The translations under genes and the position numbers were made by a program. The notes beneath the pieces are model-generated. The model saw only the letters and a list, made by a program, of their open reading frames with translations. It ran no database searches and was not told the origin of the DNA. Positions 18,301 through 28,012 of a stretch of DNA of 64,000 nt are shown in pieces. Each line of letters starts with the position of its first letter. The first letter of the stretch is position 1. The DNA comes from Athripsodes cinereus (lineage: Eukaryota > Arthropoda > Insecta > Trichoptera > Leptoceridae), in contig OX388306.1 in assembly GCA_947579605.1 (NCBI GenBank), positions 5,518,001 through 5,582,000 of the forward strand, written 5' to 3'.

Positions 18301-21300
18301 ATCGTCAGGCAAATGTGAAGTCTTTCGAAATCGGCTTGAAAATGAATAAAGTCACGAATGAAATTATTTTGTGAGCTGGCTTACGAAAGATTCACCCATC
18401 ATCAGGGAAATCGAAAGTCTTTCCAAAATTGGCTCGCAAATTAATAAGATCACCAGTAAAATTATCAGTTGATAAATTAAACTTATCTTGAATAGTTTTA
18501 AAGTATGTATTTAAATTTGCTATGGTTGATGACTTGTAGGTTTTTATGGTTTAGATGGTTTTTGTTTTTTTTTAAACAATGTATATTCTAGTGTTATTTA
18601 CTTTTTATTTAATTGTGGCATTTCTAACATAATCCAAATGGACACACCATATATTTTATTTTATTGCATTAAAGTCATACAGAGTCATACTCATAATATA
18701 TATATAATAACAGTAGAATATCTTACAACACATGAACCAATTAAGACTCTACAAATTACCAATACAACTAGTACAAAACATCAAATACAAAAAAGCTACA
18801 AAACATAAGCAGAATAGAAACATGGTTGAAGTTTGAAATAATAAAAATATAGGAACAAAACAATTATTGAAATTGAGTATATTATGAAAATATAAGTTCA
18901 GTAATTAAACCTGCAGAATTAAATATATTCAATAATGAAAGAATCCTATTTTCAACTGAGCCACATGTGACGGTTATCATGTATTTTCTTTTTATCAAAT
19001 AAACTAAGATTTTCAATTTTAATAGCGAGCACTGTGTAAAATTGTTGTAATTTACAAAATTATTAAGCCAATCAAATAATAAGATATCAGGTTTTTAATT
19101 TCATTTTAGTGTATAGTTTGTGGATTTATTTTAGGTTGCAGCACAAGCAGGGAACACTGTGACTTTAGTAGATGTCAATGATGATGTTCTCAAGAAGGCA
19201 CAGGCCTCCATCCAAACAAACCTGAGCCGAGTGGCCAAGAAGACTTATAAAGATGATGCGGCGGCTGGAGAGAAGTTTGTATCTGATTCTTTGGCCAGAT
19301 TGAAGTGCTCTACAGATGTTAATGATTCTGTTAAGTCTGCTGATCTTGTTGTGGAGGCCATTATAGAGAATATTGATATCAAACATAAGTTATTCAAAGG
19401 AATTGATGCGGTAAGTTTATTCTGTTAAGTCTGCTGATCTTGTTGTGGAGGCCATTATAGAGAATATTGATATCAAACATAAGTTATTCAAAGGAATTGA
19501 TGCGGTAAGTTTATTGTGTTAAGTCTGCTGATCTTGTTGTGGAGGCCATTATAGAGAATATTGATATCAAACATAAGTTATTCAAAGGAATTGATGCGGT
19601 AAGTTTATTGTGTTAAGTCTGCTGATCTTGTTGTGGAGGCCATTATAGAGAATATTGATATCAAACATAAGTTATTCAAAGGAATTGATGCGGTAAGTTT
19701 ATTGTGTTGGAATATTTCCAATTGAAGAAACGAAAATTGTTTAATTTAGAAATTAATGACTTATAAAAAAAGAATTTGGACATGGAAAACAAGAAAAAAT
19801 TGCATGGATTAAATGTGTTCTATTTGTTCATATAAAATTAGATTCAGACTAAGACCGGGACCTAGATTTATAATACATTCATACAAGGGGTGGCCAGCGG
19901 ATGAACTGTGAGTTAAAATACTAAATATGTTCAGGATGGGTAGCATATCTTACCAGTGAATTGGATGTGTTAAATATCTTACACGGGATGTTTTACAAAT
20001 ACTTGTCTTTTACATGACACTCGAAAACTAGAGACCTAGATTCACCTTAAGAAAAAAACTCAAATGCAGAGTATACAAGTTTCTGGGTAAATGCAGCTTA
20101 CTTGAAGGTTATAGAAAAAAATAATTTTCTGCTCATGAAATCGACCAAATTTAGGCAAATTAACATTTCTCAGGTGAAGTACTATATAATTACATGAATA
20201 CAAGTATAAAATTCATATGATATTATACTTTAAACATAACACAGTTTACTTTTCACTAAGATTTATTCAAATCTCGAGCGCTTTCGTCAATGTTAATAAT
20301 TCTCTGAATGTTCTCTTGAAAATGTCAATTTATTAACATTGACGAAAGCGCTCGAGATTTGAATAAATCTTAGTGAAAAGTAAGCTGTGTTATATTTAAA
20401 GTATAATATCATCATAATGAATTTTCACTCTGTGAATGTACAAACCTTAGAGTTATAAAATTCATAAATTGTATTGTAATAAGTCCAACTTATCTGAAAT
20501 TTTACTTCCATTACATTGCTGTATTGTATTTGCAGGCTGCTCCAGCACACACCATCTTTGCATCCAACACCTCGTCTCTGTCTATTACTGAAATAGCTTC
20601 CGCCGTCAATAGGAAAGATAAGTTAGTAATGCTATATCAAATTATATTTTTTCATAATGTTCATATTTTTTCATAAATCATATTTTTTCATAATGTTCAT
20701 ATCAACTATCCAGTTCGTTAACTCAACAAGTCGAAATGTCTTATATTTGAAAAATCACCATTTTTGTAATTTTGCTATATTTATATTATGTTTTAAAAAC
20801 GCAAGAGAAAGTGAAATATACTATATAATAATCACACTGTTAGAGGCATTATGTTGTTTTTGTTCCGTTCAATAGTTCGAAATATTTATTTGTGGAATTG
20901 AAAATAGATACATACATCATTATTTTTTTCATTGTATATAAAGAGAACCGTGTATTTTTTATAGTTACTTGTTTGTGGAATTGATAAGAGTGGCGTTGAT
21001 TATATGTATTAGATATTAATTTAAACAAAATTTTCAAAAATTTCGACTTGTTGAGTTTTGGAAGTGGATAGTTGATATGCTGCCTTATATTTAAACATAT
21101 AAGTGTTTTACACTCTTTAGCACCATAAGGGTTAAAGTAACAGTGTAGTTTGGTTTGTTATAAACCTAAATATATTTTTTAAATTATGTAATATGTATTG
21201 AAGAAATCATTATAAATAATTTAACAGTTTGTTACCCTGTGCCAAAAAGTCACTGGGGCATTATTTATACTAAGTGTTTCATTTTAATGAGCTTTCATCA

Positions 21301-22338
21301 AGGACTGTCATTTGACAAGTTGAACTATAAGTTTATGTAAACAGTTTGACTAAAGTGAGATGTGAATAGATTAGAAACAATACCTTGAAATTTCTAATTT
21401 ATGTGCACTCTGCCTTATTGGAAAATTTGAAATAAAAGCCTGTGATAGATTCAAATAGACTGAAGTGTTTTTGCTTCTTAATCAGTTTTTTTGACCGATT
21501 TTCAAGGATGGAAGTGGAATATCATCATGTTCATGTTACAGCAATGCAGTCAGCAAAAATATAACTATTTTTGCAGTAATAGTTTTTACATAAATGGATC
21601 GATATGCCTTTACATCTAAAGCCCTCAATCAACAGTCAGACTTATTAAAAAAAATTATCCAAAAAAACATCATTTTGACAATAGTCAACATTTGTATATT
21701 GTAATATTGGATTTTAATTCTTACAGCTTTCCTTGAGTTTGTTTAATGTGTATTCTGATACATTTTTAGGTTTGCTGGTCTTCATTTCTTCAATCCAGTG
21801 CCAGTGATGAAGTTGTTGGAAGTGATCAGAACTCCCAATACCTCAGAGGAGGTATACAACAGTGTGATGGCCTGGGGTAAGGCTGTAGGTAAAACTTGCA
21901 TCACATGCAAGGACACTCCTGGTTTTGTAGTCAACAGATTGCTGGTGCCCTATATGGGGGAGGCTGTTAGACTGCTGGAGAGAGGTAAAATTATATAAAA
22001 AAAAATATTCACTTATTTTGATTTTAATCAGATTGATATTAACATCAAAATAAATAAATAGAACTTTTTCATCTATAATTTAATGCTTTTTTTTCACAGG
22101 AGATGCATCAGCAAGAGACATTGATATTGCCATGAAGTTAGGTGCGGGATATCCAATGGGACCTTTGGAATTGGCTGATTATGTTGGATTAGATACAACC
22201 AAGTTTATCTTAGACGGTTGGCATGCTAAATACCCAGATAATCCTCTCTTTAAGCCAGTTGAATACTTAAACAAGCTTGTTGCCGAGGGGAAATTCGGAA
22301 TCAAATCTGGGGAAGGTTTCTATAGCTATAAGAAGTAA
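13791..22338 (+). CDS. Hadh: 3-hydroxyacyl-CoA dehydrogenase, mitochondrial, five exons
   Basis: Oxidises L-3-hydroxyacyl-CoA to 3-ketoacyl-CoA with NAD+ in the third step of mitochondrial beta-oxidation. Exons: 13791-13907, 19135-19410, 20536-20621, 21770-21984 and 22100-22338 (TAA). Phases match throughout and give 310 aa, the usual family length. Residues 1-18 look like a mitochondrial presequence (few acids, Arg10, Lys19). The NAD-binding Rossmann motif [10 protein letters not shown] lies at 27-36, NTSSLS follows, and the catalytic pair is His165 (GLHFFNP) and Glu177. The C-terminal domain begins near DTPGFVVNR and ends GEGFYSYKK. Exon 2's last 84 bases plus the donor are duplicated downstream (see the 94-bp array), but only the first donor keeps the frame. 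Polyadenylation signal AATAAA near 22412. Confidence 0.95.
14270..15150. repeat. Repeat-rich part of Hadh intron 1
   Basis: No gene. It includes 14570-14660, which shares the ccgtgaccatctcaag...gcgcc core with 16510-16570. It also includes 14808-14925, a direct partial repeat of about 18072-18195 (atgccaataaaaagt ... gccctaatga), and a TTTA-rich piece at 15020-15150 resembling a LINE 3' tail. Confidence 0.5.
15350..15391. repeat. (TGTC)n microsatellite
   Basis: About ten uninterrupted copies of the tetranucleotide tgtc in Hadh intron 1. Confidence 0.95.
15552..16014. mobile_element. Harbinger-like MITE, copy 1
   Basis: The ends AGGGGCGTTCACATTTG and the complement of AGTAGCATTCACATTGC are related inverted repeats, flanked by TTA on both sides (15549-15551, 16015-16017). 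A sister copy lies in reverse at 61051-61524. Both copies keep an open frame of 87-96 codons across the middle; here it ends [11 protein letters not shown] just before the right terminus. Harbinger assignment rests on the TSD size and general end style only. Confidence 0.75.
16020..16362 (+). repeat. Retroposed 3' end with poly(A)
   Basis: Non-coding sequence ending tctaaaggaaaaataaaa followed by more than 20 A residues (to about 16362). It looks like a LINE 3' tail or a processed transcript end inserted in Hadh intron 1. Family not identified. Confidence 0.5.
16557..16931 (-). pseudogene. Calexcitin-like EF-hand protein, intronless and C-terminally truncated
   Basis: The ORF of 124 codons begins [20 protein letters not shown] and matches the N-terminal two thirds of insect calexcitin / sarcoplasmic calcium-binding proteins (about 185 aa), which bind Ca2+ in neurons and muscle. 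EF-hand 1 loop ([14 protein letters not shown]) near residues 20-33 and EF-hand 2 loop ([13 protein letters not shown]) near 71-83 both keep acidic ligands. Homology continues to MFDLEDAS, then stops at eight or nine unrelated codons (ending KPRRS) read from a repeat also found at 14580-14645. The remaining EF-hand region is absent. It lies antisense in Hadh intron 1. I read it as a truncated retrocopy. A real gene with an unusual last exon, or a first exon with an unseen donor, remains possible. No frameshift within the homologous part, so it is young or expressed. Confidence 0.7.
17522..18008 (+). mobile_element. Penelope-like remnant with inverted terminal repeats
   Basis: Arms of about 141 bp (17522-17662 and 17868-18008) are inverted copies with only one or two differences seen. 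The 205-bp spacer contains an open frame on the plus strand from about 17671 to the TGA at 17871-17873. It begins with a peptide ([20 protein letters not shown]) that resembles the end of a Penelope GIY-YIG protein, then a Pro/Thr-rich tail. Each arm carries the hammerhead-like layout described separately (plus-strand copy 17915-17956). Penelope assignment is by recall of the family, not by search. Confidence 0.6.
17915..17956 (+). ncRNA. Hammerhead-like RNA motif, element A
   Basis: Order: stem I actc 17915-17918; core TTGAGAAT 17919-17926; stem II gccca 17927-17931 with tgggc 17938-17942; GAA 17943-17945; palindrome AACGTT 17946-17951; A at the cleavage position 17952; stem I gagt 17953-17956. 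The mirror copy lies on the minus strand at 17575-17616. It differs from the canonical CUGANGA core by U at 3, A at 8 and one extra U. Cleavage activity unknown. Confidence 0.5.
18072..18480. repeat. Direct repeat and two decayed fold-back units
   Basis: 18072-18195 repeats 14808-14925. 18262-18480 holds two similar units of about 105 bp on the minus strand, each with a ctgaYgat word (complements at 18301-18308 and 18398-18405), a possible hairpin and a damaged GAAA. They look related to the segment at 63080-63185. Confidence 0.5.
19327..19702 (+). repeat. 94-bp tandem array copying the end of Hadh exon 2 and its splice donor
   Basis: Four nearly identical units start at 19327, 19421, 19515 and 19609. 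Unit 1 is the last 84 coding bases of exon 2 plus the first 10 intron bases. Each unit carries the donor GTAAGT (19411, 19505, 19599, 19693). Unit length is not a multiple of 3, and reading through the first donor meets TAA within 20 bases, so only the first donor gives the full enzyme. Confidence 0.95.
20208..20425 (+). mobile_element. Fold-back element C in Hadh intron 2
   Basis: Arms 20208-20302 and 20331-20425 are inverted copies with a few gaps. The spacer and right arm contain a hammerhead-like motif at 20312-20357: stem I tctc/gaga, core TTGAAAAT (20316-20323), stem II gtcaat/attgac, GAA, palindrome AGCGCT, C. The flank tgaattttcactctgtgaatg resembles the outer flank of element A. Confidence 0.6.
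20698..21079. mobile_element. MITE with about 38-bp imperfect TIRs, copy 1
   Basis: The ends catatcaactatcca and tggatagttgatatg are inverted copies, and both continue into an aactcaacaagtcgaaat segment or its complement. A related copy is at about 27464-27803 in the other orientation, sharing internal words such as tttgtggaattg. Located in Hadh intron 3. Confidence 0.7.
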
Positions 22339-22465
22339 ACTAACTTGAACACCTGTACTCACAAGAAATGCCTATTCAAACTTGGCTTTTTAACCGTGTC
22401 CAATATGAGAATAAATTTACCCCCCATTCAACCAATACTTACTCATAAAACAATTTATTCTATAT

Positions 22466-22785
22466 TTTTATTAAATAAAATATAAAAATATATTATTGAG
22501 CACTGTTTAATCTCCACTATGTTAGGTTAAATACCGAACGTTTTCGCCTATACTTATAGGCATCTTCAGGGAAACTGAAATCTAAAAATTGTGAGAGCTG
22601 TTGTTCATGTGGTGAGAAGGGTGCAGGTAGTGGGAGGGATAATGGTAGATATGGAGGCGGGATGGTTGGGAAGAAGATGCCTGAAGATGCCTACAAGTAT
22701 AGGCGAAAACGTTCGGTATTTAACCTAACATAGTGGAGATTAAACAGTGCTCAATAATATATTTTTATATTTTATTTAATAAAAT
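22466..22785 (-). mobile_element. Fold-back element B (Penelope-like terminal repeats) 3' of Hadh
   Basis: Arms at about 22466-22570 and 22680-22785 are inverted copies. Both encode the motif core CTGAAGAT (plus strand at 22681-22688; minus strand 22562-22569), stem II gccta/taggc, GAA, palindrome AACGTT, then C. Read on the minus strand, the spacer resembles the Pro/Thr-rich end of the element A ORF. Inserted about 130 bp after the Hadh stop, so it may supply alternative 3' UTR. Confidence 0.6.
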
Positions 22786-23762
22786 TAAAAATGGATTTCC
22801 ACAGCGTAAACACAAAAACTCTTGAATTATTAATTTATTCTATGGTACACCTATTCAATATTATTCAGGAAATTGTTTTTTTTTCCAAATGTCATTTTTT
22901 AATGACAGCTGATATTCTATGGACATAATGTGCCAAAAATTTGATTTTTTTTATTTAAATATGAAGTTAAAACTTAGCCTGACTTAACATTTATTCCATC
23001 ATTGTGAGTATGGGTGCTGGAATTTATTTACATTTCCTAAAAATGTAAGTGATAGCAATATATCATAGATTATATTTTTAATCTTTTCCAATAGATATAT
23101 GAAATTTAAAAATAGAACAACATTTCAATATGAACACATTCTAAATTTAAATACAAATTGTTAGGCAGTGAATATATGTATGTCAGCATTTATCCCATCA
23201 TTGTGAGGAATGAGGTGATAGAATATATTTACATTTCTTAAATGTAAGTGATAGCAATGTATCATAGATTATATTTTACGTCTTTTCCATAGATATATAA
23301 AATTTAAAAATAGAACACCCTTTCAAAATTAACACATTCTAAATTTAAGTACAAATTGTTAGACAGTGAATATATGTATATCATGTGCTGTGTAGAAAAT
23401 GTGACCAATGTTATATTAATTTGATTATCAAAATGTAACTGAATGTTTATTTCTATTTATAAAGGTTATTTTGTTATAAAATCATTTTTATTACGTAATT
23501 AATATCACATGTTTTCTATTAATATTAATTTATCATTTAAGTACACAATGCAATAAGACTGTCCATGTTGTTATGATAAGTTTTTTATCAATTTGTTTAT
23601 TTTTAGACACACATTTGCATAGGAACAATAATTTTATATGTTCATTTTATTCAATCCATCATGAACTTATATCACAAATGTTTATTTAAACAAATGTTCA
23701 TGTATATCATATAAAAAATCATATATTCACTGTGTCGGTGTTTAGGTAGTAGAATTCCATAT

Positions 23763-23882
23763 CGAAAAAATAAAACAGGTGTTTTATTCTACTAAAGATT
23801 GACAATGTCCTCATAAGACGAAAGACGTCTCTCTCACAAAATAAAATCTTTAGTAGAATAAAACACCTGTTTTATTTTTTCG
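23763..23882 (+). mobile_element. Fold-back element D with perfect 38-bp arms
   Basis: Arms 23763-23800 and 23845-23882 are perfect inverted copies. The loop region has core TTGACAAT (23799-23806), a short stem II gtc/gac, GAA (23820-23822), palindrome AGACGTCT (23823-23830) and C, the same order as in elements A-C. Stem I is only 3 bp. Confidence 0.55.
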
Positions 23883-24039
23883 TTAAAAAATCATACGCAA
23901 TAAATATTTAATCTAGCCGTGCATATGTGCATAATATTTTTTAACAAATTTTTATTCATGAATTTTATCAACCCTTTTGTGAAAACTTGCAAGTTTTAAG
24001 TTCTAATATTTTGTCTTTAAATTTTTTGTTGTGTAAGAC

Positions 24040-24215
24040 ATTATGTGACTGATGATGTGCAAAAAGAATTAGTGGTTGTCGGTATCCTGACGATCAAGTC
24101 TTGGTCTTTCAATTGAGAGACCCAATTACTCAACTTTGACCGCACAAGCATATAGCTTACTGTTATGGTGTCTGGGTTTATTTTAAATCCAGATTTATCT
24201 TTAAGAAAAAATATT
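24040..24215 (+). mobile_element. SINE remnant, family 3
   Basis: Head with aagtcttggtctttcaattgag, body with accgcacaagcatatagcttactg and ctgggtttattttaaatccag, A-rich end. Same family as the reverse copies near 8045, 38285 and 38640. Confidence 0.5.
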
Positions 24216-25077
24216 ATTTTTATATTTTGTATTTTTTTACAAAATGTATTTCGTACCAATCATGTTATCTTTTTTATATTTTAAATAAATATACAATATA
24301 GTCCCATTTGTTGTACTTTTTTTTTAACCCCGATAATATTATATTGCAGTAAGTTTTGTACTTTTTTTTTGAATTCCATATTTTTATAATATTGTATGAA
24401 TAAAAACATATTTATAAAACCTTTTGTTTTCTTCATGATCATGTCTTAGAACATTCCTGTAATGTGCACAGGGCAGATTAGTCCACACCATTCAAAATGC
24501 TTCTACACCAATTGAGTCACAGTTTTTCACGTGACATTTCTGTTGCTCTAATGTGGTGTCTCTTAACCGCGGGTGCGGCAAGGTATTTTTGGGGGATGCA
24601 GGAAAAGCCTTCGACTATAAAAATAACTTTGTTTTTTATTTAATGTACAATTTCTTACCATATATGAGAAATTTCGCAAATAGTGTATTTTCTAAACTAA
24701 AAATATGTCAATGGGATACAGAGCTATATTTCCAGATTCAACGGGGTGCGGCTCACTTAAAAGGTTAAGAAACACTGCTGTAATGGTTTATTGATTGTTT
24801 ATAAAACACTTATTTTTTTCTCAACTAGGTACTTTTGTCAAATGTTTTGCTCAGTACCTGCGCTTTTCGGAACACTTGTAGAAATGAATAGGAAACATAA
24901 TATGTCAAACAATACTGTAGCAATATCCTGCAATCATGTATAAAGTATTTATTTCAATATGAACTGTTTGAAATAAACCAAACCAGTTTTATTTAGTACA
25001 CCCTTACAGTAAATATACTTGTATCGTTAAGATAGAGCAGGTCGACAAGACGAATTGAACTCGGGATCTTTTGATTC

Positions 25078-25255
25078 GCCGCGTACAGACAGCTGGATGG
25101 GAACGTCAATCATCAAGCAAAAATCTTAAATCTTTTGGTGACGATTCGGAGCATTCTCCGAAGAAATATTCGAATGAATGCCTTCGTTACGTCTCATGGA
25201 CGGGTAACGTTCGCATCCAACTGATCCATGATCAGGACGAATCTCTTAAATACTA
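25078..25255. mobile_element. Partial MITE related to 44397-44523
   Basis: Begins with gcgtacagacagctggatg, the terminal repeat of the 44397-44523 element. It continues with sequence matching the complement of that element's right half (cgtcaatcatcaagcaaaaa against the reverse). It then extends beyond it without a clear right end. Confidence 0.55.
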
Positions 25256-25992
25256 ATTTAGAGATAGAATTTAATGTCCTTCAATTCTTTTTATTTACCC
25301 TACAAGGAAATGACGTGAAAGAACTGATAAATGATAGTGGAAATCCCATTTATATTATTTGTCATGTGACTTCTTGATAATCTATTTTATCTATGCTAAT
25401 TTTTTAACGCCTTTGTTTTGATAATGCTTATCAGCTCACTGCGGTGTGTATATTTTAAAGCTTGTCTGTCATATGTTTCTCTTTTTATCTATAGACAGAG
25501 AGGGTATTTAATTTTACTTTTGATGTCTTTTAAATGACATAAAACTCATTGAAGGCTCTGATTAGATGACTTTTAATTGACATAAAACATTGTGAATGCA
25601 CTGGTTTCCCTACATATGGCAATAGCCTTGATGGTGTAGATAAATAGACTTGATAATATTTTGAGATAGTCTAGTTGTGACATTTCCAAATGAGAGTTTA
25701 GAGGTTCAAATCTCAGTATTAAAGTTTATACTCCACCTCGCGACACAAGTATTGTAGTACGAATTTCTTTAATAATCAATTAAATATCCGTATTAAAGTT
25801 TTTGAGTCTCCTGTAAAAGACAGGTATTTGTCAAACATTCTGTACAAAACAACTTTAATTAAGTGATCAAGTGTGATACCACCCTGAATGTCTTTAACTT
25901 TTATTAACGCGGAGAGAACTGCTTGCATATTTTTACATAGTCCACTGATTACCCCACTTTTATAAAAACATAACACGCATAAACAATTCACG

Positions 25993-26213
25993 CAGATCGA
26001 GCTAGTCCCAAACTAAGATAGTTATGGATTTTGTATTGTGGGTACTAACGTGACGATACATACATATACACAATGTACTAAACACATATACATGAAACAC
26101 CTAGACCCAGGACAATTTGAAAAAAGTTATTCTTTACTTTGCCCTGGACGGGAATCGAACCTGGGACCTCGGGACTCAAAGGCAAGAGCGTTGCCTCGGC
26201 GCTGCACTGGCCA
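25993..26213 (-). mobile_element. tRNA-derived SINE, family 1, copy 2
   Basis: Reverse copy of the 2004-2240 SINE. The complement contains a box B (ggttcgattcccgtcc) and the same tail from gggtactaac to gggactagctcgatctg. Confidence 0.75.
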
Positions 26214-26626
26214 TCATGATATAAATGAATGAATAATATAAATTAAATGTTTTTCTGTCTTTTTTTATAATTTGGTCACCTTACAAATAGATAATTCTCC
26301 AATATAACATTGGCTTATCCAAATAATATCATTTATACATTGGCAAACAGTTGCACAGATTTGATATAACAAATATTATTATTTATTGAGTGTGAATAAC
26401 ATAATACTAATACAGTTATTTATATTTCTCTTGCGATAAAACAGATTGCACTAAACTATTACACAATTTAAACATGTAAGTGAGTTTTTTTAACTTTACT
26501 TAATTATTTTTTAACATAACTATAACACAGATTATTTAGTTAAATGTTTTATTATTTATATCTATCGTATTTTTTATTTATTTTATTCATTTATTCATCC
26601 TTTACTGTTACTTTATTTATTTATAT

Positions 26627-27088
26627 CATGGGTGGCCAACCTTTTCAGCAGTCGGGCCAGATTTTAGAAATGATGTTTCCTACCGGGCCGTACAACAATA
26701 TTTCTTGTATTATTCAAAGCAAACAAGAAATATATTTTTTTTAAGAAGATACAACAAAAATGAGAATCAAACATATTTATTATTAGATAAGAGTTAGGAT
26801 ATATAAAAAAAATAATAATAAAAAAATAAACAAAATGTAATAAGTAAATTTTATTGAGACGTCTGATTTTGTTAGTCAGAACTAAGTGCATCAATGTTGA
26901 TAACGATTGATGTTGTTGCCGCATGCAAACAGTTTTCCATATATGGGATGTGATACAAACTATGCACGATGGAATGTTCTTTTGGTGGTTTTATTTACAC
27001 TAAAAGAAAAAAATGTATGCATATGCTCCGCGGGCTACAATTAGACACCCAAACATGTGACCCGCGGGTTGTGGGTTGGCCACCTTTG
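26627..27088. mobile_element. hAT-like MITE
   Basis: Ends catgggtggccaacc and ggttggccacctttg are inverted repeats, flanked by 8-bp near-identical sites atttatat (26619-26626) and atttaaat (27089-27096). The interior contains gggccgtacaac and ccgcgggctacaatt and no intact transposase. Confidence 0.75.
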
Positions 27089-27463
27089 ATTTAAATACTT
27101 ACTTGTCGGCCAATGTGTTGCAGAGGTAAGAGAGGCAAGTGGCTCAAAGGCAAGAGAGAACTCTGTACAAAAATTCTGTAAAATTGCTTGTCATTAATGT
27201 ACATTGAATACAAACAATTTTACATAAAAATATATGATCACATTAAGTACAATCAAAATATGGATTTTGAGTTTTGATATAGGTAGTATTTGAGTTTGAA
27301 TTTATCGCATTACCACGACTTCTTTCAATTAACTTGAAAGCCTATTATTATAGTTTTATTTATATTGTTTGTGTGAAAGTTAATAAATATCTGCATTATT
27401 ACAAAACTACAAAACTTTTTATTGTTAAAACTCCTGCTCTATTTCATGTAGGCTAATTCCAAA

Positions 27464-27803
27464 ACTACCCAGTTCCACAACTCAACAAGTTGAAATTTTT
27501 GATTTAATTGGTAACAGATGTAATCAATTCCACAAACAAATAATTATAAAAAATACACGGTTCCCTTTATATATTAAATATCAAGTTAATGAAAAAATTA
27601 ATGTACCTATTTTCTATTCCACAAATAAATATTTAAAATTGTTTAACTATTGAACGGAACAATGACAACATAATGCATCTAACAGTGTGATTATTATTAT
27701 TTAGTATATTTCACTTTCTGTTGTATTTCTAAAGCTTAATATAAATGTGATGATATAAATTCGACTTGTTGGGTCATAACCATAGAACTGGACAGTCGAT
27801 ATG
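27464..27803. mobile_element. MITE, copy 2 of the 20698-21079 family
   Basis: Inverted ends around cagttccacaactcaacaag and the complement near cgacttgttgggtcat. Internal segments match the other copy in reverse (aacggaacaatgacaacat, tctaacagtgtgatta). Confidence 0.65.
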
Positions 27804-28012
27804 CTCTTTCTCTCTTTTCTTTCCATGGTGAATATACACAAAAGAAATAGGATGAACTAATTACTTTCTTTATCCTTTATTTTCTATATTGACCATAAAG
27901 GAGAGCAGAAAGACTAAAACATTCATTTGCATCATTCGTTTATCAAGAGTGGAAGATTTGTGGATTTTCTGGACATTTGGTAATGCTGATATATTTGTTT
28001 AATGTGTTTCAG

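Larger units (their letters stand above)
22339..28012. other. Intergenic/upstream region between Hadh and IPMK exons
   Basis: No host exon recognised, although the missing 5' exon of IPMK should lie here or further upstream. It contains fold-back elements B and D and an imperfect duplication at about 22978-23140 and 23165-23390. Also present are SINE pieces, a half-MITE at 25078-25255, a hAT-like MITE at 26627-27088 and a MITE at 27464-27803. 24553-24775 is a short MITE-like stretch with ends gtgtctcttaacc and ggttaagaaacac. Confidence 0.5.

Noticed and set aside
19421..19702. Extra coding exons of Hadh
   Set aside because: Units 2-4 have donors but no acceptor, and the 94-bp period breaks the frame.
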